Below are positions 35,285 through 48,420 of a DNA stretch of 64,000 nucleotides, piece by piece (the stretch's first letter is position 1; each line of letters begins with the position of its first letter). The translations under genes and the position numbers were made by a program. This stretch comes from Mytilus californianus (lineage: Eukaryota > Mollusca > Bivalvia > Mytilida > Mytilidae): contig NW_026262668.1 in NCBI RefSeq assembly GCF_021869535.1, forward strand, positions 15,174,348-15,238,347. Reading direction: 5' to 3'. Under the pieces are notes generated by a model, which saw only the letters and a list, made by a program, of their open reading frames with translations, did not search any database and was not told where the DNA came from.

Positions 35285-35495
35285 AAAGTAAAATAACAAA
35301 AATACCGAGCTCCAAGGAAAATTCAAAACGGAGAGTCCTTTATCAAATGGCAAAATCAAAAGCTCAAACACATCAAACGAATGGAAAACAACTTTCATAT
35401 TCCTGACTTTGTACAGGCATCTCCTTATGTTGAAAATGGTGTTTAAACGTGGTTTTATAGCTAGATAAACATCTCACTTGTATGACAGTCGCATA
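35285..35495. repeat. Dispersed bivalve repeat fragment
   Basis: It contains AAAATTCAAAACGGAGAGTC, ATGGCAAAATCAAAAGCTCA, CACATCAAACGAATGGA and CACTTGTATGACAGTCGCAT. I recognise this combination as an abundant interspersed mussel sequence. Only one copy is in this window, so support is from memory. Confidence 0.4.
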
Positions 35496-35889
35496 AGTGG
35501 TATTCATTGCTGCTTTTCTTGAATAAATGTGCGGCCTTTTTCATGCTCAATATGTTTTTGTTCAAACGTCCATTGGTATATGGTCCTTTTGGCCCTCTGT
35601 TTCGCTCTATCACCCAACGTCATCTAGACACTAATTTTAGAATGAATCCAACAAGCCAGCTACCATTTACTTTCAAATTGAAAGGGTCGTGATTTTATGT
35701 TCACCGACAGTAAGATTTTTTTATTCAGATACGTTATTAAAATACTTCCATGGTTTACCCCCAATATATGTTTGTGTGCCTATACGATATCACCAACTTT
35801 ACGCTGAAACAGGCCACTTATGAACCTTCAAATATTTTATGTAATAGTTCTTCAAAATGAAGAGAGGTGTCACTCTTCCAATAGGAGGC

Positions 35890-36615
35890 ATCGGGTCAAA
35901 TATTATCATTGCGACAGTTACTGGCTGTGTATAAGTAAAACCCTCACCGTCAAACTGGTTCTCTCTCAGAAAGGTTTCAATTGGGACAGGTACTGACTGC
36001 GTTTTACTACATACCGCATAGTTAAACTGGATTCTATCAGAGGTGTTTCTATTAGGACCGATACTGGCTGTGTTTTACTACATCCAGCGCAGTCAAACTA
36101 GCTTCCTCAGAGAATGGTTACCATAACGACCGTTTCTGACTATATATTTCTACATCCCGTGCAGTCAAACTGGCTTCCTCTAACAATGGTTACCATTACG
36201 ACTTGTAATGGCTGTATAAATATAGCCCGCACAATAAAACAGGGTTTCTATCAGAATGGTTATGATTAAGACCGTTAATGACTGTGTATTAGTATATCCC
36301 GCCAAGTCAAACTGGCTTCCTCTTAGAATTTTTACCATTACGACCGGTTATGGCTGTGTATTAGTATATCCCGCGCAGTCAAACTAGTTGCCTCTAAGAA
36401 TAATAACCATACCGACCGGTTATGGCTGTGTATTAGTATATCCCGCGCAGTCAAACTGGCTTCCTTTAAGAATGTTTACCATTACGACCGGTTGTGGCTG
36501 TGCATTAGTATATCCCGCGCAGTTAAATTGATTACTTCTAAGAATGATTACCATACGACCGGTTATGGCTGTGTATTACTACATCCCGTGCAGTCAAACT
36601 GGCTTCCTTTAAGAA
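35890..36615 (+). repeat. 72-bp minisatellite, about ten diverged copies
   Basis: The unit contains GCGCAGTCAAACTGGCTTCC, AAGAATGGTTACCATTACGA and CCGGTTATGGCTGTGTATTA. GGCTGTG-type landmarks fall near 35924, 35990, 36068, 36138, 36210, 36281, 36352, 36424, 36496 and 36567. The 5' copies are the most diverged. Confidence 0.9.
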
Positions 36616-39600
36616 CGAGTCTTGCTGCTTTGAAAACATCAAATGACATAATTCCTATTCTCTAGTACACCTATGGGTTGCATAGACATCCCAAAAACAT
36701 ATAAAAATCCAACTGTTAAAACAAACCAAAGACTAAAAACTAAACAAAATCAAATCAAATCAATCAGAAGTAATACCAAGAAAATACTCCTTATGCATGA
36801 GTCGCTCAAGAAAATTAAAAAGAAAACAACCCTTTTCTTTCTGCTTTTGATAATGTACATGATTTTATTCATCCTATTCTGTTTCGTAGCACACTATTCT
36901 ACATGGCATTGTTAATGAATATACTATTTGAAATCTTACGTTGATAGAGCGTTTGTATCATTCCCACTCTTTAACAAGATTATTACCATATATTACTTAA
37001 TGTATTCTACATGATTAAGATGAAGATTTATATCATTTTTTTCTTTATAAAAGGTTAATGCCTACACGAAAGATAATCAAGTTAGTCGAAGATTTTTACT
37101 GGTTATCCTACTGACAAAGCTTTGGAGATATCAATAACAGTTTCTTTCTTTTTACGATCTAATCCACACGACATATTAGAAAACGGGAGCGATGCGAGAT
37201 CGGTTTGTAATTAGATTGCCCTGTTCAATGCATTCGGTTAAAACATAAAATAGAACTATTATGTTGGTAGATATAAAGATAATCATATGTCTTGTGAAAA
37301 TTGATTAATATAAAAAAATATACAAGGAAGTGTGCTACAACTTGCGTAGTTTTTTTAAATGTTATTTTTAACAGGATCATTACGAATCATTTCGTCTCAT
37401 TTCTTTTGTTAATGGTGTTGTTTATCTGTACCTATATCGTGAAACATTCAATTATGTCATTTTAAAGATTTGTAAGTTTTTCCTGCATCTAATAAGCTCT
37501 TCATTTTTAATATGTTTTGGATTTTCAAACATTTTGGCCTCGATGATTACTAAAGTGTCATTTATTGTGGTGCAGAATTATTGGTACCGTTACTGTTATT
37601 GTTGTTATTACTAATCCATAAAAAAAACAATTAGAGGTGCACGTATTAAGGTGACGCATATGCCATAGAAAACGAGATACAACATAGAGAATGTTAATTG
37701 GAACTATTTATTTCAAAACAATAAAAAAAGTGAAATTTGTTGGGTCTTAAAAATTATGTGAAATGAAAATATTTGCTTATGTGAGTCACAAAACGAGACA
37801 TCTTAAGCACGTTAGAAAAGAAAAGCTTTTAGTAATTATAACACAATTATTTTTTTAAAGACAATATTTAGAATTTAAATTTATTTCTTAAAACTTATTT
37901 AGAAAGCCAATGAAAGTTTTAATTGGCCAATTTGCTTTTTTTGATGAAGGGTTTTGCCATCTTCGGTGGTAATATTAGACGTCATTTAGCCCCCTGGCGT
38001 CTGCCGTAGTTAAATACAGCAATTAACTAGTTTCTAATAATCTTTGACAAGGTTAACCCGTTATCAACACCTAAAAAATAAGTTCTTGTCAATCGATTTA
38101 AATTTGAAAAATAAAAATCAAGTTTCTTACGAAAATACCTGTGATTGACTTTATCTTTAATTCAGAATATTAACTTGGACGTTGACAAGATGTTTTGAAA
38201 TTGTATTTGAAAATAACATTTAATTAATCACCTTATCGATCCAGATTATGAATCGATCACACCAATGAACTTGATAGCCCTTGATTGTGTTGGAAGCATT
38301 TAGATTTATTTTCACTGATAATCTATCTTCGCTTCATACAATGGCTGTTTCTAAAGAGTCGTGAATTTTTAATTGAGCAGTAAATGACATTTAACATAAC
38401 TCTAAACATTCTTATTCTAGCATTTGAATCTAAATTAATAATGCCCATGTGTCACATGAAGTATAGTTTGCTTTTATCCATAAATGACAATAAAAGGAAA
38501 TTGAAATATTGCACGCATGACAAGAACTCTTCAATAACGCAATACGACTGGACAACAACCGTTAAAATTTTCATGATATTTTGATCCTGTGTAACATCAA
38601 GTTATGATAGATAATTAAAGGTCTTAATCCAAGCATTAAACGGTTTACCTTTAAATGATTCAACTTGTTTCCAGCTAATAGAGTTTTTATGAATGCCCAT
38701 TATGAAGATATTTTCCCAAATCACTCTAACGGTTAAATTCAAACTAAAGCAAATCCCTATGGATGGACCAGTAATGTTAGAATTATGATAAATTAATGAA
38801 GTTATTTCAGGGATGATAAAACACACATGCATAGAATGTATTGTATTTTCTAGGTTACAAATGTCACCATCCATGACATAACGTGTATCAATGAGATCAC
38901 GCTTTTAATTGCTTTTATGTTTTGTTTGATACATTTGTTTTTTTAAATGATTTCTATGAACTTTCGATTTCAAAAGGTTTATCATGTTTATTGTTTCTTC
39001 TCAAAATTAACACAGAGTTCTCATGCTGAAAATTCCTCCCACTTTAATCTTTTCTGAAAATATTATGTCTTGATATACTTTATTTATAAATATGATGTAT
39101 TGGAGTTTAATGGTACTGTAGTCTTATATCTTAATACGAGGAAAGAAATTTTGCTAGGTCTACCTTTTTAAAAACAGTATTATAGACTCCTTTTCACCTT
39201 CCTTCGATTTTTTTTTCGGAATCGGATTTTTTTCAGTCTTATACTTTGCACCAATGTTAATGTCAAACCTCGAAATTAAAAATCCAGCCACTTTCATAAA
39301 CAGTTTTCCTGGCGTTTGGTCTTTCGATGAGAGATGGGCAAGAATGTAAAGCAGATTTTTATAAATTTTTGTGCTAACTTATTTTTTCTTGCTTCTGGTA
39401 AATTGAATTATATGTATTAAAAGATTGCTTAACATGCTGATGCAAATACTTCATACATATTCAGAGAGTTTTTGCAAAGAACAGAAATGTTTCCTTGTCA
39501 GGAAATATTCAGACCCTCAAAAGAGTTGTTTTAGGCTCCATAAAGTATTTCCACAGCTCGTCCTTTTACGTAGTGAGATTGTCACTTTCAAATCTCAAGG

Positions 39601-39719
39601 CATCGGATTTAATTACCCTATTTCAACCGTATCTCTGCGTATTTATTCATCCCGAATATCAAAACAGATACCCTTTCAGCAAGGATCTTTCTGGTGAGAC
39701 TAGACTATACATAGACTAA
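36616..39719. other. Long intergenic stretch, no gene seen
   Basis: AT-rich. Frames at 36673-36915 (+), 38602-38874 (-) and 39425-39719 (+) lack recognisable domains. The last lies just upstream of retroelement copy C and could belong to its 5' part, but I cannot align it to anything. Confidence 0.4.
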
Positions 39720-42036
39720 CCATTCCATACCGTACAAACAACCTATATCATTTGTTAAAAACCCAACGGATACAATCACACACCGCTGTATACTTGAAGA
39801 GCTTGTTAAAAAGTCAAGACCGCTGAGTTCTGTTGTTTGATACTTCTAGTCTAAAAACAACACTTTAAAGAACATTTTACTCCTAACAACAACCATAATA
39901 ATCCTATTTCTCGTATCAAACATAAACTAAAAGAACACGCCAAGGAATTTGTTTTTGTCCCGACTGATAAAGCTGCTAATAATATCATTATTGTTTGACG
40001 TAAATTTTACATTGAGGTTCTGCAAAAGGAAATCACGAATTCCAACATTCCAACTGACTCCATTTTCGGAAAATGACATCTGTAACAAACATAAACTGTT
40101 AGCTACTTCTTTACCATCAGAACCAAATACAATGAAAGTTCCAACTATGTACTGGCTTCCGAAGCTGCACAAAACACCTTACAAATATAGATTTATTTCG
40201 TCTTCAAGCCATTGTTCCACTACTAAACTGTCTATTCTACTTACTAGTACACTTGGTACAATCAAAAACCTGATAAAAAAAATTTCAAATAAGGCCTTTG
40301 AAAATAGTGGAATTAATTACTTTTGGAGTGTAAAAAATTCGTTGGAAGTACTTGATAAATTGCATGCTTGTATTGCTGATTTCGAATCTGTTCAAAGTTT
40401 TGATTTTTCTACCCTATATACCACTTTGCCTCATATTTTTATTAAGAAAAAGTTCACACACCTAATTAAATGGGCATTTGAAAAGTCAGAATATATATGT
40501 TCAAACTCTTCTAGGCCATTTTTTAGTAAGAACAAACAAAATAACTATGTCAATTGGACATGCTTTGGTACTATAACTGCCCTTGAATTTTTACTAGATA
40601 ACATTTTTTTTCGCCTTGGGACTCGTATATTGTCAAGTTATCGGAATTCCAATGGGGACTTATTGCGGACCTGTTTCTGTATTGTTATGAGTTACAATTT
40701 ATGACTAAAATCAGCAAAGACCCATCGAAACAACATCTGATACAAAAAATTAATAATACTTTTAGATATTTGGATGATATATTGGCTCTCAATAATGACG
40801 ACATCAGTATGTACACTAAAGAGATTTATCCTGTTGAACTAACTTTAAATAAAGCTAATACTAACAATGAACACTGTCCTTTCCTGGATCTTGATATCTA
40901 TATCATTAATGGGAAGCTTAATACCAAAATGTATGATAAAAGAGATGATTTTTCATTTCCTATGGTTAATTATCCATTTTTAGATGGTGACGTTCCCTTG
41001 TCACCATCTTTAATATGGTGTTTATATATCTCTACTTGTACGATTCGCTCGTATATGTAACAACGTATTAAACTTTAGCGAAAGAAATCTATGTATTACT
41101 GAAAAATTATTACACCAGGGTTTTCGATATCACAAACTAGTCAAAACATTAACTAAATTTTTTCATCGGTACAAGGACATCATTCGTAAATATAAATCAA
41201 CATGCAGACATCTTATACGTTCAGGTATTTCACATCCAATCTTTTATGGTAATGTTCTTTACAAAGCACAAAAATGTCGGCATTCACCTCTAAAGCTAAC
41301 AAAACCTTTAAACAGACTTATTAAGAAGGGATATAGTTACGATGCCGTTGTCAGGTCATTAAAGATGGCATATTTTGGCTTTAATATTGATTCACTTATA
41401 GGGTCTTTGCATCGGAAATAAACACATTTATTCCAAAATCAGTTGTTGGCATGATACGGGTTATGTTCTTCTCATATATTTTATGATGGTATGATACTAA
41501 ACCCCTTACTGGAGGGATTGTGCTTGATATTCATATGATGAAGACATAATCTTTCAATCAGTTTAATTGAGGTCTGGAGCTGGTATGTCAGTAACTGCTA
41601 GTAGTCCTTTGTTAATTTATGTATCATTGTCATTTTGTGTAGTTTCTTTTGTTACCTATTCTGACATTGGACTCGGGCTTCTTTTAAACTGAGTTTTACT
41701 GTGCGTATTGATGTGTGTTTGTTTTTTCTACATTGGCTAGAGGTATAGGGGGAGGGTTGAGATCTAAAAAAACATGCATTTTTGCGCCTGTCCCAAGACA
41801 GGAGCCTCCAGCCTTTGTTAGACTTGTATGATTTTTGATTTTAGTTTCTTTAATATATTTCGGAGTTTAGTATGACGTCCATTATTACTGAACTAGTACA
41901 TATTTTGGTTTAGGGGCCAGCTGAAGCATGATTTTCTCGCTGTATTGAAGACCCATTGGTGGCCTTCGGCTGTTTTCTGCTCTTTGATCGGGTTATTGTC
42001 TCTTTGACACATTAACCATTTACATTCTCAATTTTA
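39720..42036 (+). mobile_element. Penelope-like retroelement copy C, most complete in the window
   Basis: A reverse transcriptase region (about 39880-41421) is followed by a 3' UTR colinear with copies A and B, ending TTTACATTCTCAATTTTA at about 42036. The 5' limit is uncertain, and 39720 is an estimate. Compared with B, the UTR has a deletion in the GTTTAACCCCGCC block near 41775. Confidence 0.7.
39880..41421 (+). pseudogene. Penelope-like reverse transcriptase, broken
   Basis: In order, the translated segments show FVFVPTDKAANNIIIV (compare the PADKG-type N-terminal motif of Penelope-like RTs), MYWLPKLHKTPYKYRFISSS (the LPK.HK...RFI motif), SFDFSTLYTTLPH (motif A aspartate), GIPMGT (motif B) and FRYLDDILALNN (motif C, catalytic YLDD). 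The C-terminal module FLDLDIYIINGK to GSLHRK follows. In-frame stops after IIIV and FGK, frameshifts near 40635 and 41015, and a small deletion near 40665 inactivate it. No GIY-YIG endonuclease lies after the RT. The nearest RT class by motif order is Penelope-like. A formal phylogeny was not possible here. Confidence 0.7.
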
Positions 42037-42784
42037 GGTATAGCAATTCAATGGAATAACTTTATGTTTTTTATCTAAAAACGAAAGTGGCATTATAATT
42101 TGTTATAAGTGATTCTATGATGTTTTCTACTAAAAATATAAACAAAAATTGTCCTACTTTTCAGCAAACTTTAAGATATAAAAAAAACAATTATTAATGA
42201 AAGTTTTTATTTACATGACTAAAATCATTCCAATTCCCGGTCTTTTATCGTTTAATTTTAAATGAAAACAACTTGGGATACATCATTTACCATCGTCTTC
42301 ACGGACTGTTCATGGTGTATCATTGTTGTTAATGAGTACCTCGTAAAATGTCCTTCCCAAAACATAAGTGATTTAAATTTGAACATACCAGCTTTGGAAT
42401 AGTTTTCTTTACTAATATCAACTTAAATCTTTACAAAATACATCAATACGGATCGGAAAAGGGAAATAAAAATGAATTCTATTCAAAGTCCGAAAGAAAC
42501 GGACATAAAATTATCATGGGCAAATGGACTTTATTATTCATTATTTGGAGTGGTTTCAATACTATTCATTCAAGTGAAACAATTAACAGCATAGTATATT
42601 GGAGAAGTGTATGAAGAAAAGAGAAAGATGCAAAAATGCATTCTTTATTTGTTCTATATGATAACAGTTGTGCATCATCATATCCATTGGGTTTCACACA
42701 AAATGATAAGGGTCGATTGTACGTTGCGTATTTGGGTGTTTGAATCATATATATAAACAAGAGCACCTTTACTATTAGTTACAT
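42037..42784. other. Intergenic stretch, no gene seen
   Basis: AT-rich; no repeat or frame stands out. Confidence 0.45.
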
Positions 42785-42910
42785 AGTGTGCTGGTGACCT
42801 AATACGATATATATGGGGTAAGTAAATTCCATATTGGGTGAGAGCGAAGCTCGAATCCCCATATGGAATTTACTGATCCCATATATATCGTGTTAGGTCA
42901 GTAGCACACT
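42785..42910. repeat. 126-bp hairpin with about 50-bp arms
   Basis: AGTGTGCTGGTGACCTAATA followed by CGATATATATGGGGTAAGTA on the left pairs with TTACTGATCCCATATATATC and GTGTTAGGTCAGTAGCACAC on the right. GAGAGCGAAGCTC forms a smaller palindrome at the centre. It resembles a palindromic MITE. A flanking duplication is not obvious. Confidence 0.75.
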
Positions 42911-43659
42911 TTGAAACGAATTTATCTTACCGACTATCTTAACATGTGGTATTTAGACTAGTGGCCTATCAAAGTGATCAAGTCTTCAATATTAAGAACC
43001 TACTTCCATTGGTCTACACAAAAACAAATGCCAAGAGTAATAACTTAAACTTAGTTGTAAGCTTTTAATGTGTTTTATGAATTTATTTCAATCGATCATC
43101 ATCTATTTCTTCGTCTGTTGAAACCTTTCAGATTTTTCCTCAACACCGTGTTGTTTTTACAAAGGAATGCAACACCACTACTAACCGTGTATTGAAATAA
43201 ACCACGCCTACTAACCCCATATGAAATATACACGGTCTTCACGCGGTTGCTTTTAATCAATCATATTCCTAGAAATGTATAGTAGGTAAGATAGAATATA
43301 ATATCTTCATTTTCGGAACAGGAGACTGAAAAAGAACAACAGCTTATCAGATTTTGAAGGTATCTCGGGAAATAAGTTTATTGTCACGTACAGTTACGTC
43401 AAATTATATTCAATTGAGTGTATACATTGTAAAATTGATGATTTATTTGATTGATTGTTGCTTGGTAAACGTATAATGGCAATGAAAGGTGTCGTGGGAT
43501 GTAAGTCAATGAGAAGGCAACCCAAACACAAAATGCAAGCGAAATAGTATAGGAAAAGGTATTGTCTTTTAGCATCATAATCGCGAAAGATCTATCTGGC
43601 TACCCGACGTCATTCATAACTTATTATTCCAACATACAAACACGACACATACACATATA
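42911..43659. other. Intergenic stretch, no gene seen
   Basis: AT-rich, without a supported gene. Confidence 0.45.
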
Positions 43660-44225
43660 TAAAAATAAGGAGATGTGGTATGATTGCCAACGAAACAAAA
43701 ATACAGACCGGACGTGGCAGGGTATTTATACATCCCTAACAACAAAAAAGACACAAAGTACAGATCTGAGAGTACTCGCAGTTACTGACAGCTAGTTCAA
43801 AGCCATTAACAACCAATTAAAGAAATCATGTATCTAAAACTAATATATCAATCAGTACACACGCAACTTCCAATGGATTTAGTGTAAAGACGTCATTAAC
43901 AGTCAGAGAAAAACATGACCTTGTACAATGCCAAAAAATAGGTATTGACAGATTGTAGTACCGTGAAAATGCATATGTGTATAACAATACTCTTTAGTAC
44001 GGTTTCAATCTACTGATAACAGAATCAAAATTAATATCAATAAAAACAATATTCAAAGATCTAATTACAGTGTTGAATTGGTAACCTTTTAGAATAAGTT
44101 TATCTAAAGGATTGATAAGTTTACCCGGATCGTATATAAATTTCTGGTCTCAAACAACATCACCGTAAAATTTAGGATGTGCTATTCCATCTGAAATAAG
44201 TTTTTACAGGTACAGCCAAACTTGC
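43660..44225 (-). mobile_element. Penelope-like retroelement copy D, second subfamily, 5'-truncated
   Basis: The 3' end (AAAATAAGGAGATGTGGTAT on the + strand) is followed inward by GGATTTAGTGTAAAGACGTC. A decayed RT C-terminus at about 44010-44215 reads GISHPKFYGDVV, then PGKLINPLDKLILKGYQFNT and VIRSLNIVF on the reverse strand. Copy E (47180-47800) is closely similar and in the same orientation. Confidence 0.65.
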
Positions 44226-44345
44226 AAACCCTTTAGGAGCACCTAAGTTCACTCCGGTTTTCGGTGGGGTTCGTGTTGCTCTGCCTATGTAACTTATGTT
44301 ATCGTTGTTTTGCATAAATTGGCTTGACTGTCTGTATGTCATTTA
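44226..44345 (+). repeat. Fragment of a dispersed repeat with GTTCACTCCGGTTTTCGGTG
   Basis: CACCTAAGTTCACTCCGGTT and GGTGGGGTTCGTGTTGCTC match, in inverted orientation, GAGCAACACTAACCCCACCA at about 45860-45900. Both belong to one interspersed family. Confidence 0.5.
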
Positions 44346-44929
44346 AAATTCCGTAAAAAAAAGTCATGAGACTAGATTTAATTTGTCTTTTAAAATTATC
44401 TTGTGGAAGTCAAGAGTTATTTTATATTGCTATACATTTTACTTGTCTAATATAATTTTTATCAGTTTTGTCAGCTATAATAAATAAGCTTTTAATCTTT
44501 TTTTTTCCGCTATAGCATTTTATGTGTTGATGGTTCTAATAGTGCTTTTATATTGCATATGCTTTGTTAGACCAAAGATATGGGACGTGCATGTAAGCAA
44601 CAGTTACTATAATAAGTCACCGTACAACAAACTATGAAAATCATTTGGAAAAGAAAACCCTTACAAAAAGACCAAAAACTAAAGGAACCTATCAAAGAGT
44701 GCCCTCTGTTCAAAGCCAATTCCAACGTATACATAAGCCATGTTTTCCCATACTTAAATTTCAATCAGTGCACACACAATTGATTTAGTGTAAAGAAGTT
44801 ATAATCAGTATAAGAAAAGCTTGGTCTTATGCAATGCCAAAGTATATATATCAGCAGGATGTAAAACCAAAAGTAGTCATAACTGTAAAGACATAAATAT
44901 ATAAGTATGGTTTAAATAAATTAAAACAA

Positions 44930-45360
44930 AATCAATGAATACCTTAAAATACAGTGTTTCCACTGTTTAGCTGGTTCCATCATCAGGTGGATCACCTCTC
45001 CTCGACTGTTTCGGCTCTGTCCACGACAATCTCTAGGGCGTGTGCCGACTGAGTTGATCAGGCCCAGCCAGGAACCAGCTAGCTCTCCCACTGTTCTTCT
45101 CTCTTCCTCCATACCCAACCAGAAACTTCCTCTGCCTGTCTCCCAACTTTTCCTACCAAGCTTCTTCTTACTTGTCCAGTTAGTCCTAGGGACCCCAAGG
45201 CTCTCCAAAAAGTGTGAGAAGCAAAGCTCTCTTCAGCCTACCTCCACTGGAAAATACCATGTCCTCCAATTCTTCTCTTGGGTGTCTGTTACCAATTCCT
45301 GGTACTTCTCAAGCTTTCTCTCATGGGCTTCTTCCAGTCTTGTTTCCCGATAATATCTTA
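44930..45360 (-). pseudogene. C-terminal remnant of a non-LTR or similar retroelement ORF
   Basis: The reverse strand reads KLEKYQELVTDTQEKNWRTW then YFPVEVG, a stop, and after a frame change LGVPRTNWTSKKKLGRKSWE and GSFWLGMEEERRTVG. This matches the arrangement (YxxLVxxCxxxGWxTxxxPVEVGCRGF...SFWLWxRR) that I know from the C-terminal end of abundant RT-containing elements in bivalves and fish. GC content is higher than in the neighbours, consistent with a foreign insertion. The RT domain is absent. The exact clade is uncertain. Confidence 0.55.
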
Positions 45361-45474
45361 CTACATTTAACTATTTGATTGTTTATGTCAAGTTTCTCTC
45401 TCTCAAATATATGTTAGTTATAAGAGCTATGTCCCATTTTAATGTATGAATACTTACTAGTTAAGACTATTTAA

Positions 45475-46300
45475 ATAAGGGCAACAGTAGTATACCGCTG
45501 TTCGAAACCCATAAATCGATAGAGATAAAAACAAATCCGGGTTACAAACTAAAACTGAGGGAAACGCATCAAATATAAGAGGAGAACAACAAAAACACAA
45601 CATTAAAATGTAACTTACTTACTTGCTTACTTCATTTTAGACCATATAAATTTCGGAATGGTCAAATTAACATATCCAATTCCTCAATTTGTGAAAGGGG
45701 TCTATGATGATAAAAAAAACCCCTGAGATAAGATACTTAGAGGGCATTCGAAAATCAAGTCCAATAAAATCAGACAACAGCAAAACAAACCAAAAAACAA
45801 AACAAAACAAAACAAAAAAAAACAACGAAATCATAAGTTACATAGAAAACTAAAGACTGAGCAACACTAACCCCACCAAAAACTGGGGTGAACTCAGTAA
45901 CTCCGGAAGAGTAAACTGTTCCTGATCCACATGTGGCACCCGTCGTGTTGCTCAAGCAAGTACAAATCTGGTTAAAAGTCGCTTAAATAATGTCACAATC
46001 GAGATAAAGATAATGAGATAGTGGCTACAACATGTGGAACCTATCCGTAGTCAAATGTGACAGATGTTTCAAAACGGTCAACCAAACCATGATGGAAAAC
46101 GTTCAAAGGAATGACTGTATCTTTACCAAAACCCTTTGTAATACAGTTTCCATTTAAGTAGTAAATCCCTATCAAGGAAATCATGATGGGAAACGCAAGC
46201 CCCGGAATATCGGATCTACTTGGAAATATATACTCCGACTACCCCATCCTAAAACAAGATATTTGTATCTGCGTTGGTCATTCTGTTTTATGAAATAAAG
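45475..46300 (-). repeat. Dispersed repeat block (retroelement 3' region)
   Basis: It contains AGTAGTATACCGCTGTTCGA, AACTAAAACTGAGGGAAACG, AAGAGGAGAACAACAAAAAC and GAGCAACACTAACCCCACCA. I know these as parts of a common bivalve interspersed repeat. The 60-codon reverse frame at 45770-45955 is the complement of its AACAAAAC-rich stretch and is not a gene. Confidence 0.5.
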
Positions 46301-46814
46301 TTTGACCAATTCATTTAATCTGTCTTTAAGTTTAGAATGAGGAATGCTCGCTTAAAGAGTAGAGAAGTCAAATGATTTATACTACTGCACAAAAAGAGGG
46401 ACTATGATTGTATATATTCTAACAGATCTTTTGAATTATTGTAGTATCTACATCTGATTCACACCACCCCTATAGTATGTAGTTTCACAGTAACTTTGAT
46501 GACTGGTCAGTGACCATTTTTGTTTTATTTTTCAATTTTAATGAGTGAATACCAATTGTCATAATTTATAGGAAACATTTTATTTAAATTGAATACAGTC
46601 AATATATATTTTTTCTACTTCCAGTTACATATTTTTTGGCAAATATGCTACTGCCTATTCTGTATATATCAAATTTACTTTCGTCAGATAAAACAATTCA
46701 ATGAAAATGTTTTAGCAACTCATAAACTTTGGTCGTTTAGAATGAGCGATAGATGTCATAGATTTTTACTGGGCTTTGCATACAAAGCTTTGTTGACATT
46801 TACCTGAAAATAAA
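46301..46814. other. Intergenic stretch, no gene seen
   Basis: The start may still belong to the dispersed repeat. No coding evidence. Confidence 0.35.
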
Positions 46815-48420
46815 AGAAAATATAAAAAAAAAATGTTGTATGAATGCCTATGAGATAACTCTCCACAAGAGACCAAATGACACAGAAATTAACAACTATA
46901 TGTTACCGTACGGCCTTCAACAATGAGTAAAGCCCATACCGCATAGTCAGCTATAAAAGGCCCCGAAATGACAAATTTAAAACAATTCAAACGAGAAAAC
47001 TAACGGCCTAATTTATGTACAAAATTATGAAAAAAAAAACAAATATGTTACACAGCAACAAACGACAACCACTGAATTACAGGCTCCTGACTTGGGACAG
47101 GCACATACAGAATTGGGGGGTTAAACTAGTTTGAAGTCGCCAACCCTCCCTAACCTGGGACAGACAGTGGTGTAACAGTACAACATAAGAACAAACTATA
47201 AATATCAGTTGAAAAAGGCTTAACTCATCAGATGGATACAAATAGAAATACATCTAACAAAAACAGAGTGGACGTGGATGGGTACTTATACATCCCCACA
47301 ACAAAAAGATACTAAGTACTGATCTGAGAGAACTCGCAATTACTGACAGCTAGTTCAAAGCCAATAACAACTAATAAAAAAAAGTCATGCATCTAAGACT
47401 AAAATATGAATCAGAACACATCCAACACCCAATGGATTTAGTGTAAAGACGTCATAAACAGCCAGAGAAAAACATAACCTTGTGCAATGCCAAGATACAG
47501 GTATCGACATATTGTAGAGCCATGCATGTGCATATGTATATAAAAATAATATTTAGTTTGATTTTAATTTACTGATAACAAAATCAATAGTAATACTAGT
47601 ACCAATAAAATCAAATATTCAAAGATCTAATTACAGTGTTGAATTGGTAACCGTTTAGAATAAGTTTATCTAAAGGATCGATAAGTTTACCCGGATCGTT
47701 TCTAAATTTTCGGGCTTGGTTAACAACATCTCTTTAAAAATGAGGATGTGCTATCCCGATTGAAATAAGATTTTCTACAGGTACACAACACCAAATCTTT
47801 ATATCTATGGAAGAATTTAGTACAGGTTTTAAGTAATTTGTGTTAACGAAATCCCTAACTTAATAATTTACCAGTAATACATAAGATTACGTTCATTGAA
47901 ATCCAAAACGTCACAACAGACACGGGCATAGCGAACGAGTTGTGATATTTAAACACCGTAAGATGGTGCAAAAGGAACATCATCGTCCAAAAAAAGGAAA
48001 AATGACAATAGGGAACAAAAAATCGTCTCTTTGTCATAAATTTTAGTGCAGAGTTTCCAGTGTACAACTGAAATATCTCAATCTAGGGAAGGACAGTTAT
48101 TACCGTTTATATTTGATTTATTTAAAATACTTTGGGTAAATTTCGGCAGTATATTTAGAAAATTCTTGATTATTTAACGAAAAAATATCATCAAAATATA
48201 ACCGCAGGTGTTGTTGAATTTATCAATTAAATGCAATTTAGACGGGTCTTTCCCGAGTATGAATGAATTGATTTCTTGCATAATTTGAAATACAACTAAA
48301 TTAGAGTTTTCACAATAGAATAACACTTGTATATAGAATGCTTGTAAAATCTGCAAAAAACTGTCCAAAGAATTGTCTATATCATTTCTCTAAAATCAAT
48401 CCATTTCATAAAAAAATGAT
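46815..48420 (-). mobile_element. Penelope-like retroelement copy E, second subfamily
   Basis: On the reverse strand the RT part (about 48400 to 47570) precedes a long 3' UTR to about 46815. RT fragments include FILGKDPSKLHLIDKFNNT at 48220-48275, the decayed YLDD region just after it, and KIYDKE...DDDVPFAPSYGV near 47950-48040. The UTR contains ACAAACGACAACCACTGAAT and TATAGTCAGCTATAAAAGGC, which link it to the headless tails elsewhere in the window. Multiple stops and frameshifts show it is dead. Confidence 0.7.

Noticed and set aside
45770..45955. Reverse 61-codon frame with a hydrophobic end (VVFFCFVLFCFLVCF) as a membrane peptide
   Set aside because: The hydrophobic stretch is only the complement of an AACAAAACAAAAC-rich tract in a dispersed repeat.
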